Positions 45,697 through 57,374 of a stretch of DNA of 64,000 nucleotides are shown here, one piece after another. The DNA comes from Clusia tigrina (Eukaryota; Arthropoda; Insecta; Diptera; Clusiidae): positions 130,340,514 through 130,404,513 of the forward strand of contig OV050031.1 of the NCBI GenBank assembly GCA_920105625.2. Reading direction: 5' to 3'. The notes under the pieces were generated by a model. The model was not told where the DNA came from and ran no database searches. It worked only from the letters and a program-made list of their open reading frames with translations. Each line of letters starts with the position of its first letter. The stretch's first letter is position 1. The translations under genes were made by a program, and so were the position numbers.

Positions 45697-47022
45697 TCTT
45701 TCATATTAAAAATAAATTCATCACAGGTTGTTTATAAAAAAAGGGATACCTTTTAATAAAAAAATAAAGATATAAATATATTATAAAATACGAGATATAA
45801 AATATTAGATACAAAATAGGTTACCGAATGTACACCTAAAAACAGTAATAGAACATGCTAGATACTTTGTAAAAAAAATTAAAAATTAAAAATAATTAAA
45901 TAAAAATAAATAAAATAAAAATAATTAGAAAAAAAGGTAAACTCTAGAATTTAAATATAATAAGAAATATGCAATGCTTATTTGCCTACTAAAAATTAAT
46001 TAAAAAATAAATCATTAAGATGTATAGTTACAGAATATATGTAAAACTAGGACCCTAATTTTTCCTTATTACAAATCATATTTTAATTAGTTTATTTTTA
46101 AATCAATTAAATGTCAGTTTAAGTAAAATTATAATTATTATACTATCAATGATAGTGTTGTCTTTACATTTATACGAGTAATGTAATAAAAAAGAGGGGG
46201 AAGGGAGTTATACTATAAATACAGATATTTCTTATTACAGTTTAGGACTATTCATAACAATAGATGCTGCACATGGTTTCCAGGTTTTCAGCTACCAACC
46301 CCAATAGTATCAGTTCGCGACGGAGATGGATGGGTTATAAACGGTTGTTTCAAACTCGTACACATCGTGGATTTGAATACATACAGGGACTTACTTCTAA
46401 ACATTTCATCTATGGCCAACTCCACTATGCAAAGCAACGATAAAAAACTCGTATACGAATATCACTTTAGGTGGATAATGAATCGACTGGATGAATTAAG
46501 AGCAAGAGGTTCAAGAAGAGCTCGGTCGATAGATTGGATAGGCTCCGCCTTCAAGTAGATCGCAGGCTGCCCGGATGCTGCCGATTAGAACTCTATACTC
46601 AAGAGCGAAGACAACATAATTGAGAACATTAACCTCCAATATAAGGTGGACGAGAAACTTTTCATTTCTACCGAAACATGTTGAAGAAAGTGAACCAAAT
46701 AGTCGACAAGATCAACGTTATGTCAAAAGATACCAGAGACGACCAAGTTGAGGGAGACATTCTGAACAATCTACTCGTCATAAGAGCTGAAGTCAGTGAA
46801 ATGGTTCGGGCTTGTCAGATGGCCAAAACCGGAATCGTAAACGGAAATTTGTTGGACAAAGAAGAAATAAACCAAATCCTGGCAGAAATAGAGACGCTTC
46901 CTTATCAAAATGCTATAGAGGCGATCGAGTTTGGAAAGCCTTCAGTATATACAAATGGTTCCCTCTTGTTGTCCGTCCTGGCAATGCCGAAATTAAACAC
47001 GGCAGAGTTTATCTTCTTATAA
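45697..47022 (+). repeat. Tandem duplicate of 44166-45490 (D spacer and env)
   Basis: Starts TTTCATATTAAAAATAAATT like 44166. It carries the same purine tract and the same env lesions. Known differences: GATGTTG/GATGCTG, CTCTAATA/CTCCAATA, and AACAAGCT/AACAATCT. Confidence 0.92.
46239..47022 (+). pseudogene. Second copy of element D env remnant
   Basis: Same frames as at 44700-45490: 46367-46558 with RRARSIDWIGSAFK and the same TAG, and 46678-47022. One K-to-N change (DILNNLL). Truncated at EFIFL, where a TATCTTCTTATAATAGATA repeat begins. Confidence 0.83.
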
Positions 47023-47102
47023 TAGATATATATAATTTATCTTCTTATAATAGATATATATATAATATAAGAATATATATAATAGATATATATTCTTATA
47101 TT

Positions 47103-47154
<52 letters not shown>

Positions 47155-47177
47155 CTATATATATATATATATATATA
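47023..47177. repeat. Complex TA-rich repeat left of element E
   Basis: Contains TTATCTTCTTATAATAGATA twice and then (TA)n. The same block occurs at 59205-59290. Confidence 0.92.
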
Positions 47178-47561
47178 AGTTAACACGCCCGTAGCCTCCC
47201 CTGTCTTCACACCTGTCCCCAAGCAAGCATGAGCGCAGCATAGGTAAATACACCGAATCTGCTGACGTAGCGTCTGAATGCTTGCACGCGTATCCGGTGC
47301 AATACCGCTGCAGCGTGGGAACGGTACCGCGGCCAGGGAATGCTGACGCAGTCAGTTTTAGGCCCAGCTTAGAATTTATAAGTTATGAATAGAGTTAGTC
47401 TTAAGTAGGACCTGGAGTTGTGAAGACATTTTAATTAAATTGTAATAAATCTAAATATTATCCAATTGTGTGTTTAATTCAACTAAAGGATATGTAAGTA
47501 TGCCGCTGTTGGCTGCGGCTTAAATATTTTTTTGATCGCAGTCCTTCCGACTGCGTTAACT
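47178..47561 (+). repeat. 5' LTR of element E
   Basis: 384 bp, AGTTAAC...GTTAACT inverted ends. AATAAA at about 47444 is a likely poly(A) signal. The last T overlaps the PBS. Confidence 0.95.
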
Positions 47562-47579
47562 GGTGCCCGAGCAGGGACC
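47561..47579 (+). other. Primer-binding site of element E
   Basis: TGGTGCCCGAGCAGGGACC. Directly followed by a hairpin CCCGCT / AGCGGG (47578-47594). Confidence 0.85.
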
Positions 47580-47790
47580 CGCTAAAGGAGCGGGCTCCCC
47601 AAAAATCGGAAGGCTTATTATAAAACTATAACAAATGTGAGAAAAATTGCTCAGCGATTCACCACCTTCGGGGGGACCCTCCTGGCAATGTAAAAGTGAA
47701 CTTAGATTGAAAAGTGGAAAGTAAACCAAAGCCTTCCGATGCAAATATAGTGGCCCTTGAAGGGTATTGTGCGAACATGGTGATATAAAA

Positions 47791-48030
47791 ATTAAAACAA
47801 ATAAATCCTTACGTCTCCATCCTGAGATTCCCAAGGGACCCTCCAGGATATAACAAAAGAAAAAGGTTCTGTGACCCCGAAGATCCTCAGACCTAATATG
47901 AAGAAATTATTGATTCAAATTAAAACAAATAAATCCTTACGTCTCCATCCTGAGATTCCCAAGGGACCCTCCAGGATATAACAATAGAAAAAGGTTCTGT
48001 GACCCCGAAGACCCTCAGACCTAATATAAA
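47791..48030 (+). repeat. 128-bp tandem repeat in E leader (about 1.9 units)
   Basis: Units at 47791 and 47919. Each contains ATTCCCAAGGGACCCTCCAG (47825-47845 and 47953-47973) and CTGTGACCCCGAAGA. The motif is duplicated in F too, with a different spacing (189 bp). Confidence 0.93.
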
Positions 48031-48227
48031 GAATTTTACTTTACTTTTATTTTTCATTCAAAATTCGCTTAAGAGCGATGATTGAAAATGGGACAGAAGT
48101 TCCTTAATTAAAATATAATATTCACCATGATGTGCATAATCGGGTCACGGGGTACGCACATAGTGTACACCTATAAAATGAAAAATTATATTTTAATATA
48201 TAAAAATGGTGAAATTGTAAAATGTAT

Positions 48228-48285
48228 TTGGCAAATTGCTGGGTGTCCTCGATTGTGGGCGACACAAGGTTCAACCCCTTGCCAA
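48228..48285 (+). ncRNA. tRNA-like fold 1 in E leader
   Basis: 58 nt. TTGGCAA / TTGCCAA outer stem, GTGTC / GACAC inner stem (48243-48247, 48261-48265), and an AAGG / CCTT arm with loop TTCAACC. It resembles a tRNA lacking the D arm. The outer stem and the T-like arm share TT, so only part of both can form at once. Confidence 0.6.
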
Positions 48286-48381
48286 TTTTACGAAAGTAAA
48301 ATTTTACGAAAGTAATATTTTACGAAAGTAATATTAAAAACGAAGGCGACAAATTGTCGGAAAAATTTAAATTTATAATCT

Positions 48382-48438
48382 TTGGCGAACTGGTGGGTGC
48401 TTTAATTAATTGTAGCACAAGGTTCGACTCCTTGCCAA
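48382..48438 (+). ncRNA. tRNA-like fold 2 in E leader
   Basis: 57 nt. TTGGCGA / TTGCCAA outer stem, GTGCT / AGCAC inner stem, AAGG / CCTT arm with loop TTCGACT. GGTTCGACTCC is a perfect pol III B-box. Related to fold 1; two inner-stem pairs differ by compensatory changes. Confidence 0.65.
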
Positions 48439-48553
48439 GATTTATAAAACTGCATTTCAAAGCGTAAAATACGCAAAGCAATAAGCAGCTGTGCTGATGT
48501 TATTTTGCAAAGCCTGTCCATGAATGATCGGATACGCCCTATCTGGGTGCACG

Positions 48554-48579
48554 TTGTCGTTCACATGGGAACACGACAA
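48554..48579 (+). other. Hairpin with block conserved in F
   Basis: TTGTCGT / ACGACAA stem; the loop and 3' arm contain CATGGGAACACG, identical to 36940-36951 at the end of the F hairpin. Confidence 0.75.
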
Positions 48580-49033
48580 TCATTTCCTGATCAAGGCAGC
48601 GCATTGTCGACTGGTCATGGTCAACGGTATCGGTATTGCATAGTAACAGCCGCCAAATGGTCAGATACTTGTCGCTACTGGCCATGGCAGCAAAATTTGA
48701 AGTTGCGTTGAATGCCGAGCACCGCGTGAAGGAAGTGTCCTGAGTCGGTTGCCCGTAATCCGATTACGGACGACTAAAAAGGGTTCCCGCGTCCCTTCCT
48801 TGACCTAAGCCAGACATTATGTCAAGAATTTTTGAATGTTATTTTATGATATACTAAAACATTTTACATTTCAGCAATAACATAACCAATGCAATCAATC
48901 TGCCTGTGAGTCCAAAAAAATATATAAGGAAATTGCGGCATCAGCTCAGCGAACTCAAGCTAAAAGCGACAAAGGAAAGCAGCGAAGGAAGGAGTAAGGG
49001 AAAATTTTTTTTAAAAAAACAAGGAAAACGAAT

Positions 49034-49042
49034 TTGGTGAGT
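49034..49042 (+). promoter_or_regulatory. Consensus splice donor in E leader
   Basis: TTG/GTGAGTC, about 20 nt before the gag ATG. Likely donor for the env subgenomic RNA. Confidence 0.62.
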
Positions 49043-49057
49043 CAAAAATTTTTTATT

Positions 49058-50227
49058 ATGGATTCCTTGACCCGTTCGGTTACCGAGCTGACTGGCTCTG
49101 TGGGTGCACTAATGGTCGAGTTGAAGAAGGCGGAAAACCGCATTCGTCAACTGGAACAAATGAATGCACTTACCGTGACCCCAGCTGAGATCCCGTTATG
49201 TGGGCCAGTGAGTGAGGAAGATTTGAGGGAAATAGGCAGGTTGCCAGACTCAGTTAGGGACCTCCAGGCATTCGAGGGAAACCCAGCCCAATACGTGTCC
49301 TGGGTGACATCAGTTGAGGGAATCTTAGACGACTACAAGATCGTCCGGACGAAGCCAATTTATAGGGCAATCCTCAAGAGCATTAGGGGAAAGGTTAGGG
49401 GTAACGCTGATTCTGCTTTAATATCCCACAATATTTCGGAAGTCGACTGGGCAGGAATAAAAGGTTGCCTGTCGCTTCATTACGCTGATAAAAGGGACAT
49501 CCGTACCCTCGAGCATCAGCTGGGTCAGCTAACTCAGGGTAACTTGAAGTTGGACGAGTTTTATACTCGTGTCAACCATCAATTTTCCTTAATTATAAAT
49601 AAATTCAAAACCGAAAACTACTCTGCCGAAACCGTAGATGCACTGATAGAAACCTACAGAAATAGAGCGCTGGATGTTTTTGTAAGGGGATTGAGTGGCG
49701 ATCTTTCCCGCATGATTATTGTCCAAAGACCAAGATCACTACCCGAAGCCTACACAGCTTGTCTAGACATTCAGAATTTGAATTTTAGGAGCCATCCTGT
49801 GCACGGTGGTATAAATAGGACCTCGGTGACTGTTCCGGTAAACGAAATGAATAAGGACAGTAATCCTCGTCCGTCGTTCTCGAAGTTTAACAATTTCTCA
49901 CCTGTTGGAAACAACCATAAGTTTGGATTTAGGCCGCAGAGTGGTTCCTTCCAGAATCGGCATTTCGCTCAAAGGACTGAAGAAACAAGGCCAGTGGTAA
50001 AAATGGAGGTGGACCCTTCTATACAGACGCGTCGGGCGAGCTTCTCAAACAGACCTCAACAAGGATTTCCATTCAAACGGAAATCCGGCTCAGACAACTT
50101 CCGCCAAAAACAGCAGAGGATGTTCCATATGGAAACTGTGAATGAGGACTATGCGAATTTGGCTGAGGAGAATTCCGAGGATCAGGTGAATTTTATGACA
50201 GGAGCCTATCCAGCGTACCTTACATAG
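49058..50227 (+). CDS. Gag of element E
   Basis: 389 residues from ATG at 49058 (the frame is open slightly upstream, across the splice donor, but without ATG). An N-terminal coiled-coil-like segment (ELKKAENRIRQLEQMNAL) is followed by a capsid-like domain with AFEGNPAQYVSWV and LSLHYADKRDIRTLEHQLGQL. The C-terminus is basic, rich in N, R, F and P, without zinc knuckles, as in errantiviruses. Ends NFMTGAYPAYLT and TAG. Packages the RNA and forms particles. Pol lies in -1. Confidence 0.9.
   Translation: MDSLTRSVTELTGSVGALMVELKKAENRIRQLEQMNALTVTPAEIPLCGPVSEEDLREIGRLPDSVRDLQAFEGNPAQYVSWVTSVEGILDDYKIVRTKPIYRAILKSIRGKVRGNADSALISHNISEVDWAGIKGCLSLHYADKRDIRTLEHQLGQLTQGNLKLDEFYTRVNHQFSLIINKFKTENYSAETVDALIETYRNRALDVFVRGLSGDLSRMIIVQRPRSLPEAYTACLDIQNLNFRSHPVHGGINRTSVTVPVNEMNKDSNPRPSFSKFNNFSPVGNNHKFGFRPQSGSFQNRHFAQRTEETRPVVKMEVDPSIQTRRASFSNRPQQGFPFKRKSGSDNFRQKQQRMFHMETVNEDYANLAEENSEDQVNFMTGAYPAYLT
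50188..50194 (+). promoter_or_regulatory. Candidate -1 frameshift site, gag-pol of E
   Basis: GAATTTT in phase G AAT TTT; F has AAATTTT at the same codons. The pol frame is open from 50167, so the slip window is 50167-50227. Confidence 0.5.
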
Positions 50228-50232
50228 AGTAC

Positions 50233-53200
50233 GTGGATAGCCAGGGCACTGTGTTGAAATTCTTGGTAGACACAGGTGCGAACAAAAATTTTATAAACGC
50301 ATCTCTTTCCCTAAATAGCAAAAAGCTTGCAAAATCCTTTTTTGTAAATTCAGCCGGTGGACGCATTCAAATCAGCGAAGAAGTTAGCGGTAGATTTTTT
50401 GAGCGCGTAGGTAATAATACCTTGTTAAAATTCTACATACTGCCAGGTCTCGAATCCTTTGATGGCATCATTGGCGATGATACCCTAAAGGAATTAGAGG
50501 CAGTAATAGACCGAAAAAAAAACGTTCTGACCCTTAAACCAAATATAAAAATTCCTCTTCAAGAAAAAGTATCCAAGCAAATTAATCAAATTTTAGACAG
50601 TAACCTTTCTAAGAATACCCAAGAAAGACTCCGCAGGATAATCGAAGACCATATGCAACTTTTTGACCCAATAAGCAATAAGGAAATCGTTAATACTATC
50701 GTGAAGGCAGAAATCAGGACTACTACTAAGGAGGCGATTTACACAAAAAGCTATCCCTATACTGCCTGCATGAGGGAGGAAGTTGAGAGGCAGATTGAGG
50801 AATTGCTTGAGGAAGGCGTCATACGTCCATCAAAAAGTCCCTACAATTCCCCAATCTGGGTAGTCCCCAAAAAACCAAAGCCCTCAGGCGAGAAACAATA
50901 TAGGATGGTAATAGATTTCAAGCGCTTGAACGCTGTAACCGTACCTGATACCTACCCGATCCCCGATATAAATTCTATACTTGCAAGCCTAGGTTCTGCA
51001 AAGTACTTTACTACGATTGACTTGACTTCCGGATTTCATCAAGTTCCGATGAAGGAGTCTGATATACCGACAACAGCGTTCTCAACAATGAACGGAAAAT
51101 ACGAATTTTTGAGGCTTCCGTTTGGTCTAAAGAATGCTCCTGCCATTTTCCAACGAATGATAGATGATGTGCTCAAGGAGTACATAGGGAAAATTTGCTA
51201 TGTATACATTGATGACATAATCGTCTTTGGAAAAAATGAAGAGGAGCACCTAAAGAACGTTGGCACAATTTTTGCAACATTGTTGAGGGCAAACTTAAAA
51301 GTCAATCTGGAAAAGACCCAATTCATGAAAACTAGTGTAGAATTCCTTGGATATGTTATCACACCCTATGGTATTAAACCTGACACAAAAAAAGTGAGTG
51401 CAATTCAAGGTCTAGAACCGCCGAGTACGTTAAAGGATTTAAAGCGTTTCCTGGGAATGACGTCTTACTATCGAAAATTCATTCAGGACTATGCCAAAGT
51501 AGCCAAACCTTTGACTAATTTAACACGTGGAGAAAACGCTCAAGTAAAGGCCAATCAGTCGAAGAAAGTGACGATTGAGCTTGATTCTGTCGCCTTGAAA
51601 GCGTTTGCTGATCTAAAAGAACTCCTTGTTTCCTCTGATATTTTAGCTTTCCCAAATTTCCAGAAACCCTTTAATTTAACCACAGATGCATCAGATTTTG
51701 CGATAGGAGCCGTGCTGTCCCAAGGTGAGGTTGGCAAGGATAAGCCAATTGCGTACATTTCCCGCTCATTAAGCAAGACGGAGGAAAATTATGCCACCAA
51801 TGAGAAGGAAATGTTAGCCATTGTGTGGGCATTGGACAACCTACGTTCCTACTTGTATGGAGCAAGAAACATTAAAATTTACACTGACCATCAACCCCTC
51901 ACGTTCGCGCTCGGAAATCGCAATCACAATGCCAAATTAAAAAGATGGAAGGCACGTATAGAGGAATACAACCACGAGTTGATTTACACTCCTGGTAAAT
52001 CAAACTATGTGGCTGATGCCTTATCAAGGATGAAATGTCGAATGGAAGACCAAGGAGGACTCAACGTGATGGCTGTTGAGAATGGTGACGACACGACTAC
52101 AGAAACTGCTAGTGAAGGAGCAACTGACACATCAAGAACTATGACAGTCGCTAGAGGCTCCACTACTGAAACTGCTAGCGAAATTGAAACTGTTCACAGT
52201 GCCGAACAAGATGCTTCCGACCTTATCATTCACGTTGAAGCACCCCTGAACGTATTTAGGAATCAGATTGTGATCAGGGAAGGACGAGAACTTTTTAGTG
52301 TCGAAAATCCTCAAGATGGGTACACCCGCCACTATGTGACCTTAGACAGCATTGTCCGCGACGCGCTAATAAGAGTATAGAAAGAACGGTTGAACCCAGC
52401 GGTAATTAACGGTATTAAAATTCCCGAAAATAGGCTGCGGCTTCTCCAAGAAGTGTATCTCGAACATTTCGTTTATTATAAGATTAGAATAACGCAGAGA
52501 TTAGTAGAGGATGTCGCGAATGAAGAAAGAATTTGCAGAATAATTGAGGAAGAGCACAGGAGAGCCCACAGGAATCCTGTGGAGAATAAAGGACAAATTT
52601 TGGAACGATACTATTTCCCCAGGATGGCAAGCTTGATAAGACATTTCACGAAAGCTTGCGAAGTGTGCCGGGTAAACAAATATGATAGGCATCCTTTCGT
52701 CCCAAAACTAAAGGATGCTCCTATCCCAAAACATCCTTACGATATTTTACACATCGATATCTTCGAGATTAGTTGGGAAAAATTTCTCAGCTGCATAGAC
52801 AAATTCTCTAAATTTGCAAAATTCTTCCACATAAAGAATAAGTCCGCTGTACTTTTACGTAAAAAATTTGCAAAAATTATTCACTATTTTACAGTCCCAC
52901 AGACTATAGTTACTGATAACGAAAGGGGCTTCGTCAGTCCTTTAGTCTCTAACTATGTTAGAGGGTTAGGAATTAGACTTTATCAAACTCCTATTCAACG
53001 GAGCGAAGTGAATGGGCAGGTCGAAAGACTTCACTCCACCGTTATTGAAATATACCGGTGTTTACAGAGAGAGATACCCAACACATCCCCAAAGGAATTG
53101 TTGTACATAGCTACCGATCGATATAACAATACAATTCATTCCATAACTAAGTACAAACCGAGCGATATATTTTTCAATAGGGTACAAAGAATAAATTATC

Positions 53201-53469
53201 AGGAGTTAGCAAATTTTCAAAACAAAATTTTTAGCGAAGTGAGGAATCGGATGGAGAAGAATCAGGAATCACGAAATATCCGATTAAATGAAAAAAGGCA
53301 GGGCCCTAAGAAGTATGCACAAGGGGACGTAGTGTATGTGAGGAACAAACAAATTAAGGCAAAACAACGCCCACTTTATAAAAAAGAGGTTGTAGGCAGG
53401 GATAACAGGGTAACAGTAACCACGAACGATGGGAAAAGGATCCATAAGGCTCAAGTAAAAAATTTGTAA
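50233..53469 (+). pseudogene. Pol of element E: protease, RT, RNase H, integrase (one nonsense codon)
   Basis: 1078 codons with one stop, TAG at 52378-52380, in otherwise the same frame. Protease: FLVDTGANKNFIN and GIIGDDTL near 50270 and 50465. RT: SPYNSPIWVVPKK, FTTIDLTSGFHQV, LPFGLKNAPAIFQR and catalytic YVYIDDIIVFG near 51210. RNase H: TTDASDFAIGAVLSQ, NEKEMLAIVWAL, YTDHQPL, VADALSRM. Integrase after the stop: EEEHRRAHRN ... CEVCRVNK zinc finger, and catalytic Asp, Asp, Glu in HIDIF, VTDNERGF and GQVERLHST. All active sites are intact. Without readthrough the product would lack most of the integrase. Confidence 0.92.
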
Positions 53470-54008
53470 GAGAATGATTTTTTTCAACCCAATTCCACCT
53501 TCCTTCGCTGGCTCGAAGATAAATATAATTAATTCAAAAAACAAAAGAAGAAAGAATTGTTTTATTTAAATATAATATAACAGTAATATTTAAATATAAG
53601 GAAAAAATTTGTTTTAATAATTTGTAAGTTGTAAACTGCAAAAAGAAAATTAAAATTCCCAAATACGGAAGCTATCTCTCTGGAACAAAAGTAGATTATA
53701 CATATGATATAGAAAAAGAGATCGAATTGTTAAAAGTTAAGAAAATATTAAAAGTTTGTTCTTGAAGATATGCTGTACTTGTAACGCTCTTCTTTCGAGG
53801 AAGCTATCTGTCCTTTCGTGACTTGAATTTTTCCAAAATGAATAAAGTTGTTCGCATAAGTCATGTTTTTCCTGCAATCAAGGACATAGAGCTCCCAGGA
53901 AAAGAATACGCGACAATGGCAAATGTTAGTTAAGCGCTGAAGCCACGATTTTTTTTTTTTTAGATTATTTTATTTTATATTAAGAGAAAATTGTGAATTT
54001 TTACTTGA
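53470..54008 (+). other. Spacer between pol and env of E
   Basis: AT-rich, non-coding. T(13)AG at about 53963 is a strong-looking acceptor, but a stop at 54006-54008 closes the env frame after it. CAAAATAG at 54018-54025 is the acceptor that fits the env frame. Confidence 0.55.
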
Positions 54009-55511
54009 AATTTTTGTCAAAATAGATTGCTTATAATTCCCTGCGCTTGCGGGTTCAATGTTTTCAACTACAAATCTCCGCTGGTGACAATCGAACATGG
54101 AAGTGGATGGATAATCAATGGTCACTTCAAGCTCTTACATACCATAGACCTCACTCAATTCGACGAAATTATTTTGGAACTGACGGGTGTAGTGCAACGC
54201 GAGCTTGAGGCAACTCCGATGAAGACGATCATCGAACTTCATCTCAGCCAGACGAAAATGCGTCTTAACGAATTGCAGGGTACCAAATCGAGAAAACCTC
54301 GCTCTATAAATTGGATTGGATCGGCGTGGAAATGGGTAGCAGGATCCCCTGACGCCACTGATTGGGATTGTGTTCTGCGTAACGAAAATCAATTGGTCGA
54401 CAACAACAATAACCAGCTTTCCATTAACAGGAAAATCTTTAACGCCACGCAAGAAGCTATAAAGAGGGTTAACAACGTGGTTGATTTCGCAAATGACGTT
54501 GATAAAAACTTCAATGCGGAGAAGCTCGAAATTTTGTTGGCTAACAAGGTTCTCGTCCTAAAAGAGCAAATTTCAGAAATAGTCCGAGCTTGTCAGATGG
54601 CAAAAACTGGAATCGTGAACACCAATCTTTTAGACCAGGCCGAAACCGAGCAGGTTATTTCTGAAGAAGAGGCGTTACCTTATCAAAATCTGGTAGAAGC
54701 AATGGAATATGCCAAGCCATCTATATATACGAATGGAACTATGCTCGTATACGTGCTCTCGGTGCCAAAGGTGAAGCCGGATAAATATCGACTAATACTG
54801 GTGAGGAGCACCTCGTCAGGAGGCAAACGTGTCGATGTCCTGTACAAAAGATTGCTGATGAATACTGAAGAAACTTATGGTATTACTGGCGATTGCCTCT
54901 CTATCAACAACGCGACAATTTGTGAGGAGAGCCTGATAAAGAAGCTACCCGAAGAAGGATGTTTACCAAGATTGCTGAAAGGTGGCGATGCCAAATGCCA
55001 GTTTGAAACAGATAGTGATGAAGTCGTGGAGATGATTAACGGAAACACAATTTTTCTAACAAACTTCAATGGAACCGTCCGTGGCGGAAAAGAATCAAGA
55101 CGCCTGGAAGGCTCCTTCCTCATACAGCTCAACAATGAAACAGTGCAAATTGGCAATAAAACTTTCGTCAGCACGGAGACCAGAAGCCTTCAAGCCTTAC
55201 CATCGGTGCTGAGCAACATAACCAAAGAGGGCCTTAAATTAAACCTGGAGTATGTTCATGACCTTAGCCTTGAAAATATCAATCGTCTCAGCAAGCTCGG
55301 TGACAAATTCCATGTTTCAACTGCGATAGAAGCTGCAATGTTACTCTCCTTAGCCACGGCCTGCTACATAATCTGGAAACGAATAACGGTGAACATTCGA
55401 ATCCCTGGCATGCATCAAAGCGCAACAATGAAGCAGGGCGAATCCTCTCCGAAAAAAACCAACGAAGTTCCTGCGGTGACCCATGTCGATCTGCGGGACG
55501 CAGACATTTAA
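54009..55511 (+). CDS. Env of element E (errantiviral fusion glycoprotein)
   Basis: Open from 54009. No ATG before residue about 60, so the start codon probably comes from an upstream exon; the frame can be read from TTG at 54027. Residues from LLIIPCACG look like the end of a signal peptide. The cleavage site SRKPR precedes SINWIGSAWKWVAGSPD (furin-type site and fusion-peptide region, as in insect F-like Envs). Several N-x-S/T sites occur. The membrane anchor AAMLLSLATACYIIW is near residues 440-455 with a short basic tail. Frame uninterrupted. In this family Env can permit cell-to-cell transfer; activity here is unknown. Confidence 0.86.
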   Translation, partial: NFCQNRLLIIPCACGFNVFNYKSPLVTIEHGSGWIINGHFKLLHTIDLTQFDEIILELTGVVQRELEATPMKTIIELHLSQTKMRLNELQGTKSRKPRSINWIGSAWKWVAGSPDATDWDCVLRNENQLVDNNNNQLSINRKIFNATQEAIKRVNNVVDFANDVDKNFNAEKLEILLANKVLVLKEQISEIVRACQMAKTGIVNTNLLDQAETEQVISEEEALPYQNLVEAMEYAKPSIYTNGTMLVYVLSVPKVKPDKYRLILVRSTSSGGKRVDVLYKRLLMNTEETYGITGDCLSINNATICEESLIKKLPEEGCLPRLLKGGDAKCQFETDSDEVVEMINGNTIFLTNFNGTVRGGKESRRLEGSFLIQLNNETVQIGNKTFVSTETRSLQALPSVLSNITKEGLKLNLEYVHDLSLENINRLSKLGDKFHVSTAIEAAMLLSLATACYIIWKRITVNIRIPGMHQSATMKQGESSPKKTNEVPAVTHVDLRDADI

Positions 55512-55520
55512 GGGGGGAGG
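55510..55520 (+). other. Polypurine tract of E
   Basis: AAGGGGGGAGG overlaps the env stop TAA and abuts the 3' LTR. Confidence 0.9.
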
Positions 55521-56890
<1,370 letters not shown>

Positions 56891-57374
56891 TATCTGTATT
56901 TATAGTATAACTCCCTTCCCCCTCTTTTTTATTACATTACTCGTATAAATGTAAAGACAACACTATCATTGATAGTATAATAATTATAATTTTACTTAAA
57001 CTGACATTTAATTGATTTAAAAATAAACTAATTAAAATATGATTTGTAATAAGGAAAAATTAGGGTCCTAGTTTTACATATATTCTGTAACTATACATCT
57101 TAATGATTTATTTTTTAATTAATTTTTAGTAGGCAAATAAGCATTGCATATTTCTTATTATATTTAAATTCTAGAGTTTACCTTTTTTTCTAATTATTTT
57201 TATTTTATTTATTTTTATTTAATTATTTTTAATTTTTAATTTTTTTTACAAAGTATCTAGCATGTTCTATTACTGTTTTTAGGTGTACATTCGGTAACCT
57301 ATTTTGTATCTAATATTTTATATCTCGTATTTTATAATATATTTATATCTTTATTTTTTTATTAAAAGGTATCC
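56891..57374 (-). other. Inverted AT-rich spacer with purine tract
   Basis: Counterpart of 44206-44699. The purine tract is at about 56912-56930 (as pyrimidines on plus). No gene. Confidence 0.7.

Larger units (their letters stand above)
47580..49057 (+). other. Structured leader of element E
   Basis: About 1.5 kb without a credible gene. Holds a 128-bp tandem repeat, two tRNA-like folds, two further hairpins and a splice donor, listed separately. A CCGTAAT / ATTACGG hairpin lies near 48758-48775, where F has GCCCAC / GTGGGC; both are followed by CCTTCCTTGACC. Confidence 0.8.

Noticed and set aside
47480..47834. Minus-strand frames over the E leader
   Set aside because: Antisense to LTR and leader; no support as a gene.
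47791..48030. CRISPR-like repeat array
   Set aside because: Only two units of 128 bp without spacers, in a eukaryotic retroelement leader.
53940..53964. T(13)AG as env splice acceptor in E
   Set aside because: A stop at 54006-54008 lies between it and the env frame; the nearer CAAAATAG fits the frame.
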